Shown: positions 7,285 through 18,373, counted from the first letter of the stretch. The stretch is 64,000 nt of DNA from Porphyromonas uenonis 60-3 (GCF_000174775.1 NZ_ACLR01000226.1:1-64000), one strand, 5' to 3'. A program made the numbers and translations. The notes: generated from the letters alone by a model not told the origin.

Positions 7285-7890
7285 ATGAAAAAGGACAATA
7301 AGAAAGGTGGCAAGCCTACGGAGCCACAACATATAGAAGCCTCTCAGGAGACTGAAAATAAGCAGGATGCATCACAGAATAGCTGTGAGGCGACTGATGA
7401 GTGTGAGACGGATGCGGCAGCGACTCAGTGTGAGGAGCAGCGACTGGCTGAGCTACAGGAATCTCTGAACAAGCTCAATGATCAGCACCTCCGCATGCTG
7501 GCTGAGTACGATAACTATCGCAAGCGTACGCTACAGGAGAAGAGCGACCTGATCAAGAATGGGGGCGAGCGAGTCCTCAAGGAGTTGCTCCCGATCGTGG
7601 ACGACTTTGAGCTCGCGGTCAAGCATGCCCGTGAGAGCAAGAGTGAGGAGGATCCGATTATAGAGGGACTACTCCTTATATATAATAAGCTGATTGGTTA
7701 TCTAGAGAAGCAGGGTGTCGTGAGGATCGAGGCGACTGGTGCGCCCTTTGACGATAACCTACATGAGGCCGTAGCGATGATTCCAGCACCTACTCCAGAG
7801 CAGAAGGGGCAGGTGATCGACTGCGTTCGCACGGGCTATATGCTTCACGACAAGGTGCTACGCCATGCGCATGTGGTCGTCGGCAACTAA
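7285..7890 (+). CDS. grpE: GrpE, nucleotide exchange factor of DnaK
   Basis: This 201-residue cytoplasmic co-chaperone drives ADP release from DnaK. The N-terminal 50 residues are polar and Gln/Glu/Thr-rich. Then comes the long dimerisation helix (about 52-110, containing LRMLAEYDNYRKRT), and the C-terminal beta domain with the family signature around VVRIEATGAPFDDNLHEAV (about 145-163) and ending LRHAHVVVGN. The length is normal. dnaJ follows after 35 bp. dnaK is not in the window. Confidence 0.95.
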   Translation: MKKDNKKGGKPTEPQHIEASQETENKQDASQNSCEATDECETDAAATQCEEQRLAELQESLNKLNDQHLRMLAEYDNYRKRTLQEKSDLIKNGGERVLKELLPIVDDFELAVKHARESKSEEDPIIEGLLLIYNKLIGYLEKQGVVRIEATGAPFDDNLHEAVAMIPAPTPEQKGQVIDCVRTGYMLHDKVLRHAHVVVGN

Positions 7891-7925
7891 GAGGCATGGA
7901 GCTTTGATCTGCACAAGATAGATAT

Positions 7926-9086
7926 ATGGCAACGAAGAAAGACTACTATGAGCTGCTGGGTGTCTCACGAGACGCTTCGGCAGATGAGATAAAGAAGGCT
8001 TACCGCAAGCAAGCCTTAAAGTATCACCCCGACCGTAACCCTGGTGACAAGGAGGCTGAGGAGCACTTTAAGGAGGTTGCTGAGGCTTACGATGTGCTGA
8101 GCGATCCCGACAAGAAGAGTCGCTATGACCAGTTTGGGCATAGTGGCGTAGACGGAGCCAGTGGCTTCGGCGGCTTTGGCGGTGGTGGCGGCTTTACGGT
8201 AGATGATATATTCTCCCGTTTTGGCGACATCTTCGGAGGAGGCTTTGGCGATTACTTTGGCGGCGGTAGAGGCGCTGGCTCAGGTAGAGCGCAGCGTCCT
8301 ATGGGTAGTGACCTGCGCGTTACGGTGCGTCTCACGCTAGAGGATATCAATAGTGGGGTGGAGAAGAAGCTCCGCGTCAAGAAGTTGATCCAGTGTGATA
8401 GCTGTCATGGTCAGGGCACCACAGAGAGCGATGGCAAGCGCAGCTGCTCGACCTGTGGAGGTGCTGGTGTCGTTTACGACGTGCGCAACTCAATCTTTGG
8501 TCAGATGCGTACGCAGTCAGTCTGTCCTACCTGTGGAGGCTCTGGTGAGGTGGTCACGAAGCCTTGCGCTAAGTGCCACGGCAAGGGTGTGACGCAGGGT
8601 GAGGAGGTTGTCTCCTTTCGCATCCCCGCAGGAGTCGTGGGCGGTATGCAGCTGACCCTGCAGGGCAAGGGTAATGCAGCCCCCCAAGATGGCATCCCTG
8701 GTGACCTGCTTGTTGTGATCCAAGAGGAGCAGCACAAGGACTTCATACGCAACGGTAATGACCTGATCTACAATCTGCTTATCCCCATTCACACTGCGAT
8801 ACGTGGTGGACAGGTGACGGTACCGACGATCGATGGTAGTGCACGACTCAAGATAGAGCCTGGTACGCAGCCTGGCAAGGTGCTCCGTATGCGTGGCAAG
8901 GGACTCCCCTCTGTACAGGGCTACGGACGTGGCGACCTGATGGTCAATGTGAATGTCTTCATTCCGCAGAAGACCTCTGCAGAGGATGAGTCACTGATTG
9001 ATCAATTGGCAAAGGCTGAGCACTTTAATCCGACGGAAGCCGATCGTAAGGCTATAGACAAGAAGTATAGGGAGATGCTTGAGTAA
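7926..9086 (+). CDS. dnaJ: DnaJ, Hsp40 co-chaperone
   Basis: This 386-residue type I Hsp40 stimulates DnaK ATPase and delivers unfolded clients. It has the J-domain with HPD at residues 34-36, then a Gly/Phe-rich linker (about 77-120). Four zinc-binding CxxCxGxG repeats follow ([32 protein letters not shown]), then the client-binding C-terminal domains. All key residues are present. It follows grpE in one operon, and lnb begins 46 bp later. Length and layout are standard for the phylum. Confidence 0.97.
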   Translation: MATKKDYYELLGVSRDASADEIKKAYRKQALKYHPDRNPGDKEAEEHFKEVAEAYDVLSDPDKKSRYDQFGHSGVDGASGFGGFGGGGGFTVDDIFSRFGDIFGGGFGDYFGGGRGAGSGRAQRPMGSDLRVTVRLTLEDINSGVEKKLRVKKLIQCDSCHGQGTTESDGKRSCSTCGGAGVVYDVRNSIFGQMRTQSVCPTCGGSGEVVTKPCAKCHGKGVTQGEEVVSFRIPAGVVGGMQLTLQGKGNAAPQDGIPGDLLVVIQEEQHKDFIRNGNDLIYNLLIPIHTAIRGGQVTVPTIDGSARLKIEPGTQPGKVLRMRGKGLPSVQGYGRGDLMVNVNVFIPQKTSAEDESLIDQLAKAEHFNPTEADRKAIDKKYREMLE

Positions 9087-9132
9087 GCATCCCCTATACC
9101 TTAATATATGGGATACAAAGACCGCTAATCGT

Positions 9133-10377
9133 ATGGTACGAATGAACGCTGTGTGGGCTAGACTCACACTACTTATAGCATCGCTCTGCATAGCTCTGAG
9201 CAGCACAGCCTCAGCGCAGGAGCCTCTCAGTACTGACTCGCTGATTACTGCGACTGCCGAGGGGCATCATCGTATCATCAGTATACTACTCTGTACACCC
9301 TCGCAGGCAGATGCCTACACGATCTATGGACACGCAGCGATGCGGGTGCGTAGCTTAGACGACCTAGAGGACGACTATGTGTACAACTACGGGGTCTTTG
9401 ACTTTGACCAGCCAGGCTTCTACACTAAGTTTATCAAAGGTGAGACGGACGGTTACTTCGTTCAGCAGGAGCCGTGGAACTACTTTATCTACCGCTACCA
9501 TACTTATGGGCAAAACGTCTATGAGCTAGAGCTAGACCTCTCTCCCGAGCAGGAAGAGGCGATATGCTCTTACCTAGCGTGGAACATTAAGGAGGAGAAT
9601 AAGTACTACCTCTACAACTTCGCCTTTGACAACTGCGCTACACGACCATATTCTATTGTCAAGCAAACGCTCCCTAAGGGATGGCGCATAGAGTTGCCTC
9701 AAGTGGCAAAAGAAGAGTCGCTACGCAGTCTCATCGATGCCTATGCGGATTACCATCCGTGGTATCGTCTCAGTACGCAGCTAGCCTTGGGAGCGCCGGC
9801 CGACACGACTATGACGGTCGAGGATCGGCTCTTCCTACCGATGGAGATGGATCGGCTCTTGCAGCAAGCGACACTGGTCACTCCGACGGGTGCGAAGCCT
9901 CTCGTGAGCAATCGCATCGTCTATGAGACACCGACACCAGCTCCGCAACCAGTGGCTCATTGGTGGCAAGAGCCTGTCGTATGGTTCTCACTCTTATTAG
10001 TCGTCTCAGGCGTGCTGTGCTACTTGCGTCGTAGTCGCTACTGGATACCTTTAATGATGACGGCCTACGCTTGTGCGGGCTTCATCTTGAGCTTCCTAAC
10101 ATTTGTCTCGATACATCCCTGCACCGATCCTAACTACAACTTGCTGGTCTTTCATCCGCTCCTGCTCTTGGCTTGGTTTGCCTTGGGAAGGGGAGGCAAA
10201 GCTCAGCGCATTGCACGCTACTTTCACTCAGTAAACACGTTGGCAGTAGCGCTCTTCCTGATCTTGGTCGCTTGTGCTGTGCAGACTAGTTCGTTGCCCA
10301 TCATCTTGCTCGCCATTCACTCGGCACTTCTCTCGGTAGCCTACCTGACCTATTCTAAACGACAAACACGCAGATGA
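9133..10377 (+). CDS. lnb: Lnb-type lipoprotein N-acyltransferase (DUF4105)
   Basis: This 414-residue envelope protein has a signal peptide (about 1-28), a periplasmic DUF4105/Lnb domain and five predicted C-terminal membrane helices (between about 285 and 405). That is the architecture of Lnb, the Bacteroides enzyme that N-acylates lipoproteins. Candidate catalytic residues are His67 in IYGHAAMRV and Cys168 in DNCATRP. The start is taken at the ATG at 9133, which gives a clean signal peptide; a TTG at 9079 inside dnaJ is unlikely. It overlaps the next gene by 4 bp (ATGA). Several paralogues usually exist per genome, so the specific substrate is inferred. Confidence 0.8.
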   Translation: MVRMNAVWARLTLLIASLCIALSSTASAQEPLSTDSLITATAEGHHRIISILLCTPSQADAYTIYGHAAMRVRSLDDLEDDYVYNYGVFDFDQPGFYTKFIKGETDGYFVQQEPWNYFIYRYHTYGQNVYELELDLSPEQEEAICSYLAWNIKEENKYYLYNFAFDNCATRPYSIVKQTLPKGWRIELPQVAKEESLRSLIDAYADYHPWYRLSTQLALGAPADTTMTVEDRLFLPMEMDRLLQQATLVTPTGAKPLVSNRIVYETPTPAPQPVAHWWQEPVVWFSLLLVVSGVLCYLRRSRYWIPLMMTAYACAGFILSFLTFVSIHPCTDPNYNLLVFHPLLLLAWFALGRGGKAQRIARYFHSVNTLAVALFLILVACAVQTSSLPIILLAIHSALLSVAYLTYSKRQTRR

Positions 10378-11927
10378 GATCTATTCGCTATCTACTCCTC
10401 GCATTGACCTTGCCACTGGCACTCTCCGCACAGCGCGCAAGACCTGACATACTGGTGCAGATCTATGTCAAGGGGCTGCGCACCGACCTGCTGGATAGTT
10501 ATCGAGCAGGGTGGGGAAGCAATGGATTTAACTGGGTGATGAAGCAGGGGACTGTGGCGCCTGACATTCGCTATCCATATCCATTGCTAGACGAAGTGGC
10601 ACGACTGGCTTCGCTCTCTGCTGGTGCTATGCCGGAGATACATGGCGTGTACCAGGCTGAGCGGTATGATGCGGTGACACAGCGCTCGGAGTCTACCTTT
10701 GCCAATAGAGACTATCGTGGCATCAACAGCGCAGAGCAGCTAGCTCCCGCAGGTGCTTTGCGCAGCGAACTTCTCACAGACGTACTCAGAGGCTCTTCTC
10801 AAGGCGATGCGATTGTCTATGCGATAGCTAGCCGTGCCAACGATGCCATTGCTGTGGCGGGGCACGATGCCGAGGGCGCTATATGGATCGATAAACACAG
10901 CGGTTGGTGGGCTACGACCAACTTCTATGGCGGTTTGCCTGCTCTAGCTCTTAAGGCAAACAATGAGCAGCACATGCTGGGCGGACGCACGACACCAACC
11001 ATTTGGAAGCCTCTTGCGAAAGGCGCGAAGGAGGGTAGCTTTGCGCATACCTTCGAGGGAGCTTGGCGTATGAGCGACCTCTTGACCTCTCCTTTTGCCA
11101 ATGATGCGATCACCGACTTGTCTAAGGAGTTCATACGCTACGCTCACAAGGCGCATCGCACGTCGCCTACGCTCATCGTTATGGTCTTAGACCTGGAGGT
11201 GGGCGCTCGTGGGGTCGCCTATGCGGACTATTCGCCAGAGCAACAAGACGCCTACGCTCGGCTTAATGAGCAGGTGCAGCAGACGACTGCTCTGCTACAA
11301 GAGTTGTACGGCACAGACCATTATGCGCTCAATATCATCGGAGTTCCTGTGGCGAACTTAGCTCAGCCGAAGACTCCTTCTCGTCGTTCGGTCGTCACCT
11401 TTGACCCTGCGAAGTGTATTGCACTGGCCAATCTTTACCTCTCGGCCATCTATGGACGCAACGACTGGGTCATCGCCTACAGCCATCAGACGCTCCATCT
11501 AAATAAGAAGGAGATAGCAGATAAGAAGGTGGATATGGAGGATATGAGCAATAATCTTGCTACTTTTGTATCCGAGATGGAAGGTGTCATCGGGGCAATC
11601 CCCGCATATCAACTACAGAGGGGGCTGTCACAGCCTGCTTGGGCTAAGCCTCTGTACTCGCGTAGCTATCGTAGCTATGCGGGCGATGTGCTACTAGCTC
11701 TAGCTCCCTTTGCAGTGGTGGCTGGAGAGAAGCAAGGCACTGAGCAGCAGAGGCAGAGACGTGTCTCAGCGCCTTTTATCTTGATGGCTCCAGGAGTAGC
11801 TTCTCAAAGGCTTACGGAGCCTATATCCTATGACGCGGTCGCACCTTCGCTCGCATACCTACTCTGTGTCCCTCAGCCGATGAGTGCTGACGGCACGCCA
11901 CTCTTTACCCTATTCAATCAGAAATAA
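10374..11927 (+). CDS. Alkaline-phosphatase-superfamily-like exported protein, active site apparently lost
   Basis: This 517-residue protein has a signal peptide (about 1-19, cleavage after LSA) and the general fold signature of Bacteroidota nucleotide pyrophosphatase/alkaline phosphatase proteins: [15 protein letters not shown] near the start, [14 protein letters not shown] at about 80, and PFILMAPGV...[12 protein letters not shown] near the end. Where active members have an Asp in the first strand (xxDGLR) this one has Lys. The PTxT nucleophile region reads PLLDEVAR, and the late metal-binding His motif is not seen. It may therefore be a pseudoenzyme. It is translationally coupled to lnb (4-bp overlap) and precedes secA by 11 bp. 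Confidence 0.65.
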   Translation: MRSIRYLLLALTLPLALSAQRARPDILVQIYVKGLRTDLLDSYRAGWGSNGFNWVMKQGTVAPDIRYPYPLLDEVARLASLSAGAMPEIHGVYQAERYDAVTQRSESTFANRDYRGINSAEQLAPAGALRSELLTDVLRGSSQGDAIVYAIASRANDAIAVAGHDAEGAIWIDKHSGWWATTNFYGGLPALALKANNEQHMLGGRTTPTIWKPLAKGAKEGSFAHTFEGAWRMSDLLTSPFANDAITDLSKEFIRYAHKAHRTSPTLIVMVLDLEVGARGVAYADYSPEQQDAYARLNEQVQQTTALLQELYGTDHYALNIIGVPVANLAQPKTPSRRSVVTFDPAKCIALANLYLSAIYGRNDWVIAYSHQTLHLNKKEIADKKVDMEDMSNNLATFVSEMEGVIGAIPAYQLQRGLSQPAWAKPLYSRSYRSYAGDVLLALAPFAVVAGEKQGTEQQRQRRVSAPFILMAPGVASQRLTEPISYDAVAPSLAYLLCVPQPMSADGTPLFTLFNQK

Positions 11928-11938
11928 TAAACCACTTT

Positions 11939-14900
11939 ATGGCTCTCAGTAATATCATCACAAAGCTCTTTGGTAGTAAGTCTCAGCGAGACCTCAAGGA
12001 GATAACACCTTACATTAAGAAGATCGAGGAGGTTGAACCCTCCATACAGGCTCTCAGCGATGATGCTCTGAGAGATCGGACACAACAGCTACGCAATGAG
12101 ATCAACGAGTACGTTGCCTCGGAGCGTGCAGAGATAGCTAAGCTCAAGGAGGGCATCGAGGATCTCGACATAGATGCCCGTGAGGAGGCTTGGTCTAAGA
12201 TTGATAAGATAGAGAAGGAGGTACTGGAGAAGATCGAGGTCAAGCTCGACGAAATCCTCCCCACGGCCTTTGCTATTGTCAGGGAGACTGCACGACGCTT
12301 TGCTAATAATGAGCAGATCATCGTCACCGCCACGCAGATGGATAGAGATCTATCGATAGACCACGACTTCGTAGAGATCGATGGCGACAAAGCGATCTAT
12401 CACAACCACTGGGTGGCAGGAGGCAACGAGATCACCTGGGATATGGTGCACTACAAAGTACAGCTCATCGGTGGTGTCGTACTGCACAAGGGTAAGATAG
12501 CCGAGATGGCGACAGGTGAAGGTAAGACGCTCGTCGCTACCTTGCCAGTATTCCTCAATGCGCTACCAGGGAATGGTGTCCATGTGGTCACGGTCAATGA
12601 CTATCTGGCTAAGCGTGACTCTGAGTGGATGGGGCCGCTCTATATGTTCCACGGGCTGAGCGTTGACTGTATCGACAAGCACAAGCCTAATAGCGAGGGC
12701 CGTCGCAAAGCTTACAATGCGGACATTACCTTTGGTACGAACAATGAGTTCGGCTTTGACTACCTGAGAGACAACATGGCGACAGCGCCCTCAGACCTCG
12801 TCCAGCGTCCGCACAACTACGCAATTGTGGATGAGGTGGACTCGGTCCTTATCGATGATGCCCGTACACCTCTGATCATATCTGGTCCTACGCCTCAGGG
12901 AGAGGATCAGCTCTTTGAGGAGTACCTGCCCAATGTCGAGAAGGTGGTCAACGCTCAGAAAGATTTAGTCTCTAAGCTGCTCGTAGAGGCAAAGAAGAAG
13001 ATCGCGAGCGAGGACAAGAAAGAGGTAGACGAAGGCTTCCTCCTCCTCTTCCGTGTCTTCAAGGGACTACCTAAGTACAAGCCTCTGATCAAGTTCCTCA
13101 GTGAGCCAGGCATTAAAGCCTCTATGCTCAAGACCGAGGAGATCTATATGGCGGAGAATATGCGTCAGATGCACGTCGTCACCGATCCGCTTTACTTCGT
13201 CATTGACGAGAAGATGAATAGCATCACCCTCACCGATAAGGGTATTGAGATGCTTTCGAAAGGTGCAGAGGATGCCTCTTTCTTCGTCCTCCCAGACATT
13301 GCCTCTCAGCTGGCCGAGCTGGAGGGTGAGGGGCTTGCTCCCTCTGAGTATGCTGCTAAGAAGGACGAGCTCATTACCAACTACGCGATCAAGAGCGAGC
13401 GTGTCCACACGGTCAATCAGCTCTTTAAGGCTTATGCCCTCTTCGAGCGTGATGATCAATATGTGGTGATAGACAATAAGGTGATGATCGTCGATGAGCA
13501 GACCGGTCGTCTCATGGATGGCCGTCGATACTCGGACGGTCTGCACCAAGCTATCGAGGCTAAGGAGCGCGTCAAGGTCGAGGCCGCTACGCAGACCTTT
13601 GCAACCATTACCCTGCAAAACTACTTCCGTATGTACCACAAGCTGGCTGGTATGACCGGTACGGCTGAGACCGAGGCGGGAGAGTTTTGGGACATCTACA
13701 AGCTTGACGTGGTGGTCATCCCGACCAATCGCCCCGTCATCCGTGATGATCAGAACGACCGTATCTATAAGACGGCTCGCGAGAAGTACAATGCAGTCAT
13801 CGAGGAGATCGAGCGCCTCATAGCGGCTGGTCGTCCAGTGCTAGTAGGTACGACTTCGGTTGACATCAGTGAGTTGCTCAGTCGTATGCTCTCGCTGCGC
13901 AAGATTCCCCACCAGGTGCTTAATGCTAAGCTACACCAGAAGGAGGCTGACATCGTCGCTCAGGCTGGTCAATCAGGCACCGTGACCATCGCAACCAACA
14001 TGGCTGGTCGTGGTACCGATATCAAGCTTTCGCCAGAGGTGCGAGAGGCTGGTGGACTCGCCATCATCGGTACGGAGCGACATGAGTCACGTCGTGTGGA
14101 TAGACAGTTGCGTGGTCGTGCAGGTCGTCAGGGAGACCCGGGTAGCTCTGTCTTCTTCATCTCGCTAGAGGATCACTTGATGCGACTCTTTGCGAGTGAT
14201 CGTATTGCTTCGCTGATGGATCGTATGGGCTTTGGCGAAGGTGAAGCTCTTGAAAATAAGATGCTCAGCAACTCTGTGGAGCGTGCGCAGAAGAAGGTCG
14301 AGGAGAACAACTTCGGTATCCGTAAGCGCCTCCTAGAGTACGATGATGTGATGAACTCACAGCGTAAGGGTATCTACGAGAAGCGTCGCCACGCCTTGAT
14401 GGGCGAGCGCATCGGTATGGACGTGCTCAACATGCTCTACGACGTGACCGAGGCGATTGTCAATAAGAATAAGGAGGCGGACGACTACGAGGGCTTCCGC
14501 AACGAACTCCTCTCGGTGCTAGCCGTAGAGACTGAGTTCACGCCAGAGACCTTTAAGTCGGCTCATACGAATGAGGTAGTTGACAAAACCTTTGAGACAG
14601 TTTATCAGGCACTCAACCACAAGGGGGAGAAGATCGCCTCCGTCGCTTACCCGATCCTGCACAACCTCTACGAGACGCAGGGCGACAAGTTCAAGCGCAT
14701 CATCATCCCGATCACGGATGGTAATAAGGTGTACAACATTCCTTGCGACCTCGCCGAGGCAGACCGCACCGAAGGCAAGAGCATCGTCAAGGAGTTTCAC
14801 AAGACGATCATGCTCTACACCCTAGATGATGCTTGGAAGGAGCACCTCCGTGAGATGGACGAGCTGCGCAACTCCGTGCAAAACGCTAGCTACGAGAACA

Positions 14901-15271
14901 AGGATCCACTCCTCATCTACAAGCTAGAGTCTTACGAGCTCTTTAGCGACATGCTTGATGGGCTCAATCGCAAGACCGCTACGATCCTCACGCGTGGTCG
15001 TATCCCAGTCCCCGAGAACGATGAGAACGGCTCTAGTCTCTCCGTTCGTGAGGCTCAGACCGAGCGACGCACAGACCGTAGCCAGTACCGTGAGACCAAG
15101 GACGAGATCGCCAGCCAGCAGGAGGCGCAGCGTCAAGCTGGACAAGCCGCCACACAGGCTTCACAACCTAAGGCTCAGCCTATCGTCAAGGAGCAAAAGA
15201 TCGGTCGCAACGACCCATGCCCTTGCGGTAGCGGTAAGAAGTATAAGAATTGTCACGGGCGCAACGCCTAG
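11939..15271 (+). CDS. secA: SecA, preprotein translocase ATPase
   Basis: This 1,110-residue motor drives protein export through SecYEG. Walker A MATGEGKT is at about 190-197, [19 protein letters not shown] follows, and the helicase-like NBD2 carries [13 protein letters not shown] and [12 protein letters not shown]. The C-terminus ends in a zinc-binding tail [14 protein letters not shown] that contacts SecB or ribosomes. The protein is longer than the 900-residue E. coli form, as is usual in Bacteroidota, with insertions at about 60-110 and around 330-380. It is the last gene of the grpE-dnaJ-lnb cluster, with a terminator at 15284-15319. Confidence 0.98.
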   Translation: MALSNIITKLFGSKSQRDLKEITPYIKKIEEVEPSIQALSDDALRDRTQQLRNEINEYVASERAEIAKLKEGIEDLDIDAREEAWSKIDKIEKEVLEKIEVKLDEILPTAFAIVRETARRFANNEQIIVTATQMDRDLSIDHDFVEIDGDKAIYHNHWVAGGNEITWDMVHYKVQLIGGVVLHKGKIAEMATGEGKTLVATLPVFLNALPGNGVHVVTVNDYLAKRDSEWMGPLYMFHGLSVDCIDKHKPNSEGRRKAYNADITFGTNNEFGFDYLRDNMATAPSDLVQRPHNYAIVDEVDSVLIDDARTPLIISGPTPQGEDQLFEEYLPNVEKVVNAQKDLVSKLLVEAKKKIASEDKKEVDEGFLLLFRVFKGLPKYKPLIKFLSEPGIKASMLKTEEIYMAENMRQMHVVTDPLYFVIDEKMNSITLTDKGIEMLSKGAEDASFFVLPDIASQLAELEGEGLAPSEYAAKKDELITNYAIKSERVHTVNQLFKAYALFERDDQYVVIDNKVMIVDEQTGRLMDGRRYSDGLHQAIEAKERVKVEAATQTFATITLQNYFRMYHKLAGMTGTAETEAGEFWDIYKLDVVVIPTNRPVIRDDQNDRIYKTAREKYNAVIEEIERLIAAGRPVLVGTTSVDISELLSRMLSLRKIPHQVLNAKLHQKEADIVAQAGQSGTVTIATNMAGRGTDIKLSPEVREAGGLAIIGTERHESRRVDRQLRGRAGRQGDPGSSVFFISLEDHLMRLFASDRIASLMDRMGFGEGEALENKMLSNSVERAQKKVEENNFGIRKRLLEYDDVMNSQRKGIYEKRRHALMGERIGMDVLNMLYDVTEAIVNKNKEADDYEGFRNELLSVLAVETEFTPETFKSAHTNEVVDKTFETVYQALNHKGEKIASVAYPILHNLYETQGDKFKRIIIPITDGNKVYNIPCDLAEADRTEGKSIVKEFHKTIMLYTLDDAWKEHLREMDELRNSVQNASYENKDPLLIYKLESYELFSDMLDGLNRKTATILTRGRIPVPENDENGSSLSVREAQTERRTDRSQYRETKDEIASQQEAQRQAGQAATQASQPKAQPIVKEQKIGRNDPCPCGSGKKYKNCHGRNA

Positions 15272-15283
15272 GCATTATCATAT

Positions 15284-15319
15284 AGGGGCAGGCTTTGGCA
15301 AAAAGCTTTGCCCCTTTTT
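15284..15319 (+). terminator. Terminator after secA
   Basis: AGGGGCA pairs with TGCCCCT across an internal loop that itself holds CTTT/AAAG pairs, followed by TTTT. It lies 13 bp past the secA stop. Confidence 0.75.
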
Positions 15320-15366
15320 GCTATTTCCAAAAGTCAATAGGGGCGCAGTAGGGTAGTGTACGAAGC

Positions 15367-15374
15367 TACCTTTG
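15367..15374 (+). promoter_or_regulatory. -7 box for yicC-gmk
   Basis: TACCTTTG, 30 bp before the yicC ATG at 15404, fits the Bacteroidota -7 consensus. The -33 position is not clear. Confidence 0.5.
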
Positions 15375-15403
15375 CTTTGATCCCCACCACACAGCGTAAG
15401 ACT

Positions 15404-16297
15404 ATGATTTACTCTATGACAGGATATGGTAGCAGTCAGCTACTCCTAGAGGGTGTCACCTACGAGGTCTCGATCCGCTCCGTCAATAGCAAGCAGCTCG
15501 ACCTCTCGCTCCGACTTCCCTCCATCCTACGAGACCGAGAGATAGAGCTTCGTGGCATCTTGATCCCCGCACTCTTCAGAGGCAAGGTCGACGTGACCAT
15601 TCGCACGGCCGACAATTCGCTAGGCACCTCCCCCCATGTGCAGATCAATGCCCCTCTCCTTCATGCTTACTACGATCAGATCCATAGCGCTATAGAGGCC
15701 GAAGGGATACCTCAACCAGAGGATCTGACACGTCTCTTGCTCAGCTACCCAGGCGTCATCGTAGAGCAGGGCGAAATGCCCCTCACCGACGAAGATATGC
15801 AGCTACTGAGCCAAGCTATCGGGGAGGCGATTGATCAGTTCAACGCTTTTAGAGTGCAAGAGGGCGCATCGCTCGAGCGCATCTTTGTGGAGAAGCTAGA
15901 TCGCATCGCAGCCTTGCTCGCAGAGGTTGACCCTTATGAGCAGAGCCGTATCACAGACCTTCGGAGCAAGCTCGAGGAGCGACTAGCCCAGCTCACCTCC
16001 ATACAGTACGACGAGGCTAGGCTAGAGCAGGAGCTCATCTACTACATCGAGAAGCTGGACATCAGCGAGGAGAAGAACCGACTCGCCAACCATATCCACT
16101 ACTTCCGTGAGGTGCTAGCCCAGACAGGTGACCCCGATCCCTCTAGAGGCAAGAAGCTCGGCTTCATCGCTCAGGAGATGGGGCGTGAGATCAATACACT
16201 CGGCTCTAAGAGCAACAACGCCGCCATGCAGCAGCTCGTCGTCCAGATGAAAGACGAGCTAGAGCAGATCAAGGAGCAAGTCCTCAACGTACTATAA
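15404..16297 (+). CDS. YicC/YloC-family endoribonuclease
   Basis: This 297-residue cytoplasmic protein starts with the family hallmark MIYSMTGYGSS, so the ATG at 15404 is chosen over an in-frame ATG at 15356 that lies upstream of the -7 box. The YicC N-terminal domain covers about 1-155. The C-terminal DUF1732 domain is marked by the conserved stretches RLEQELIYYIEKLDISEE and EMGREINTLGSKSNNA. Members form ring-like endoribonucleases implicated in RNA turnover. It precedes gmk by 19 bp, an arrangement conserved in many bacteria. Confidence 0.93.
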   Translation: MIYSMTGYGSSQLLLEGVTYEVSIRSVNSKQLDLSLRLPSILRDREIELRGILIPALFRGKVDVTIRTADNSLGTSPHVQINAPLLHAYYDQIHSAIEAEGIPQPEDLTRLLLSYPGVIVEQGEMPLTDEDMQLLSQAIGEAIDQFNAFRVQEGASLERIFVEKLDRIAALLAEVDPYEQSRITDLRSKLEERLAQLTSIQYDEARLEQELIYYIEKLDISEEKNRLANHIHYFREVLAQTGDPDPSRGKKLGFIAQEMGREINTLGSKSNNAAMQQLVVQMKDELEQIKEQVLNVL

Positions 16298-16316
16298 AAC
16301 CTAAGCGACAAAAGCT

Positions 16317-16883
16317 ATGTCACATCTCATCATTATATCTGCCCCCTCAGGCTCTGGCAAAAGCACCGTCATCCAGCAGCTCATGCAAGACGAGAGCCTG
16401 CGCCTCTCCTTCAGCATATCCGCCACGAGCCGTCCGCCACGTGGCAATGAGCAGCATGGCGTGGAGTACTACTTCTACACGCCTGAGCAGTTCAAGAAGT
16501 TGATTGCCGAGGATCGTCTCGTTGAGTATGTGGAGGTCTACCCAGGCAAGTACTACGGCACGCTCCGTAGCGAAGTTGATCGGCTAGGTGCTATGGGACG
16601 CAACATCCTCTTTGACGTCGATGCCGTTGGGGCGATGCGCATTCAAGAGGCTTACAGAGACAAAGTCGTCAGCATCTTCCTCATGCCACCCACCTTTGCG
16701 GAGCTGCGTCGTCGGCTAGAGTCACGAGGCACCGAGAGTCCTGAGCTGGTCGAGGAGCGCATGCGTCGTGCTTCGTATGAGATCAACTTTGCCGAGCAGT
16801 TTGACCACACCGTTGTCAACGACGACCTCAAGCTCTGCGTCTCGCAGGTCGCACAGATCATCCGCGACACCATCAGCAAGTAG
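16317..16883 (+). CDS. gmk: Guanylate kinase
   Basis: This 188-residue enzyme phosphorylates GMP to GDP. The P-loop APSGSGKS is at 9-16. The GMP-binding motif ISATSRPPRGNEQHGVEYYF follows at about 34-53, then VEVYPGKYYGT. The length is typical. It is co-transcribed with yicC, and a strong terminator follows at 16917. Confidence 0.97.
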   Translation: MSHLIIISAPSGSGKSTVIQQLMQDESLRLSFSISATSRPPRGNEQHGVEYYFYTPEQFKKLIAEDRLVEYVEVYPGKYYGTLRSEVDRLGAMGRNILFDVDAVGAMRIQEAYRDKVVSIFLMPPTFAELRRRLESRGTESPELVEERMRRASYEINFAEQFDHTVVNDDLKLCVSQVAQIIRDTISK

Positions 16884-16916
16884 CGCACATAGCGTAAGTC
16901 TGCTTCATCAAGAAAT

Positions 16917-16956
16917 AGAAGGCTCAGTCGTCTCCATATAGACGGTTGAGCCTTCT
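16917..16956 (+). terminator. Terminator after gmk
   Basis: AGAAGGCTCAgtCGTCT pairs with AGACGgtTGAGCCTTCT around a 6-nt loop, then TTTCG. It lies 33 bp after the gmk stop. Confidence 0.8.
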
Positions 16957-17004
16957 TTCGTTCGTATCGTACTGGTTCCATACAGAGAGGCGGGGTAGGG
17001 GAGC

Positions 17005-17035
17005 TTTGCAGATATCTGCTTATCTGCTAACTTTG
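17005..17035 (+). promoter_or_regulatory. Promoter of the 17058 methyltransferase gene
   Basis: TTTG (17005-17008), exactly 19 bp, then TAACTTTG (17028-17035). The start codon is 22 bp further on. This is a very clear Bacteroidota promoter. Confidence 0.8.
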
Positions 17036-17057
17036 CGCTGTAGACAACGAAGTCAGT

Positions 17058-18284
17058 ATGTTATCACAGCAAGATATAGAGCAAGCAGTGTCGCTGAGTA
17101 GGCTTTGGGCAGACAGATCGCCCGATAGGATTCTCTTCGAGCGGAGTGAGTTGGAGCCTGAGCTGAAGCGCCAGATCGCTCTACAGGTGTCCCTCCTACC
17201 GAAGATGCAACGCAAGGTGCCACACTTCCTCCAGGGTGGCGGATATGTCCCGCACAGGGTCAATTTCGAGCAGTCTAGCAGTGAGTTTACGGCACGCTAC
17301 AAGCAGGAGTTTGTCACGGACCGTGACCGTGTCCTAGATATGACTGGCGGGATGGGGATTGATGCGCTATCTATGGCTTCTGTCGCAGAGTGTAGCTTGA
17401 TCTATGAGATAGATCCAGTGATGGCGCAAGCCTTGACTTACAATGTACACAAGCTCCTGCAGCGAGACAATGTGACGGTGCGCTGTGGAGATGCACTCGC
17501 GGAGATGGATAGCTCTACGCTAGAGGGGGTAACGCTCGTCTATGCTGATCCAGCACGACGCGATATGGACGATCGAAACAAACGACTCATTAGCATGGAT
17601 GAGTATAGTCCAGCACCTCTTCAGATCATAGCTCGGCTACAAGAGCTGGGCTATGCGGGGCGTCTGCTACTCAAGCTCTCTCCCATGCTAGACATTCACT
17701 GGATATTGGAGCAGCTGCCACAAGCCGCTGAGCTTCATATCGTACAAGTGCAAGATGAGGTCAAGGAGCTACTGGTTGCCATCTCAATGGCTCCGCAAGA
17801 GACAAATGTAGCGCTTCATCTAGCTCTGATAGATCGCTTGGGAGAGGTCAGTCGGTGGAGCTTTCCCTACGAAGCATTGTCCTCAGTCCGCACGCCCTAT
17901 GCGACTAGCGTAGAGCGGTATATCCATATTCCACAGCCACTTCTGATGAAAAGCGGAGCCTACCACCTGATTGCCCAGGAGCAGTCGCTTTCCCTGCTCG
18001 GGCCTAACAGCCACATATACACCTCCTCGCAGGCATCCACGAGCCCTCTGTACAAGAGCTATCGGCTGATAGAGGAGATAGACTATAGCAAGTCAACCCT
18101 CAGGGGCAAGAGCCTGCACTCCCTGCGTCAGCGCTATCCAGCGCTCACGATTATGTCCAGGCACTTCCCGCTGACAGCTCAGGAACTCAAGAAGACGCTC
18201 CGAACCGACGAGAGTGATACCTACTACCTGCTCGCCACGACCCTAGGAGAGCAAGCGCGTAAGCTACTGATCCTCACCTCTTGA
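17058..18284 (+). CDS. Class I SAM-dependent methyltransferase, PG_1098-type with THUMP-like end
   Basis: This 408-residue protein has the layout seen in Porphyromonas PG_1098. A helical N-terminal domain covers about 1-80. A Rossmann methyltransferase core follows with VLDMTGGMGIDALSMAS (about 93-109) as the SAM-binding loop and YADPARRDMD as the acidic loop after strand 4. Then come a ferredoxin-like insert and a C-terminal THUMP-like domain, which in related enzymes binds RNA. An RNA substrate, probably tRNA or rRNA, is therefore likely but not shown. It is monocistronic, with its own promoter 22 bp upstream. Confidence 0.8.
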   Translation: MLSQQDIEQAVSLSRLWADRSPDRILFERSELEPELKRQIALQVSLLPKMQRKVPHFLQGGGYVPHRVNFEQSSSEFTARYKQEFVTDRDRVLDMTGGMGIDALSMASVAECSLIYEIDPVMAQALTYNVHKLLQRDNVTVRCGDALAEMDSSTLEGVTLVYADPARRDMDDRNKRLISMDEYSPAPLQIIARLQELGYAGRLLLKLSPMLDIHWILEQLPQAAELHIVQVQDEVKELLVAISMAPQETNVALHLALIDRLGEVSRWSFPYEALSSVRTPYATSVERYIHIPQPLLMKSGAYHLIAQEQSLSLLGPNSHIYTSSQASTSPLYKSYRLIEEIDYSKSTLRGKSLHSLRQRYPALTIMSRHFPLTAQELKKTLRTDESDTYYLLATTLGEQARKLLILTS

Positions 18285-18347
18285 GACTGTTGCAACAGTA
18301 AGCTCTTGCTAGCGAGCGTGTGAGAAGAAGAGGGTAGAAAAAAAATC

Positions 18348-18373
18348 CTCCACAAGTACCAGGACTCGTGGAG
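18348..18373 (-). terminator. Terminator of tRNA-Cys
   Basis: A 10-bp stem (CTCCACGAGT / ACTTGTGGAG, one wobble pair) with a 6-nt loop is followed on the minus strand by ATTTTTTTT. It is 33 bp past the tRNA-Cys 3' end. Confidence 0.88.

Noticed and set aside
9079-9132. TTG start for lnb overlapping dnaJ
   Set aside because: It would add residues before the signal peptide; the ATG at 9133 gives a proper export signal.
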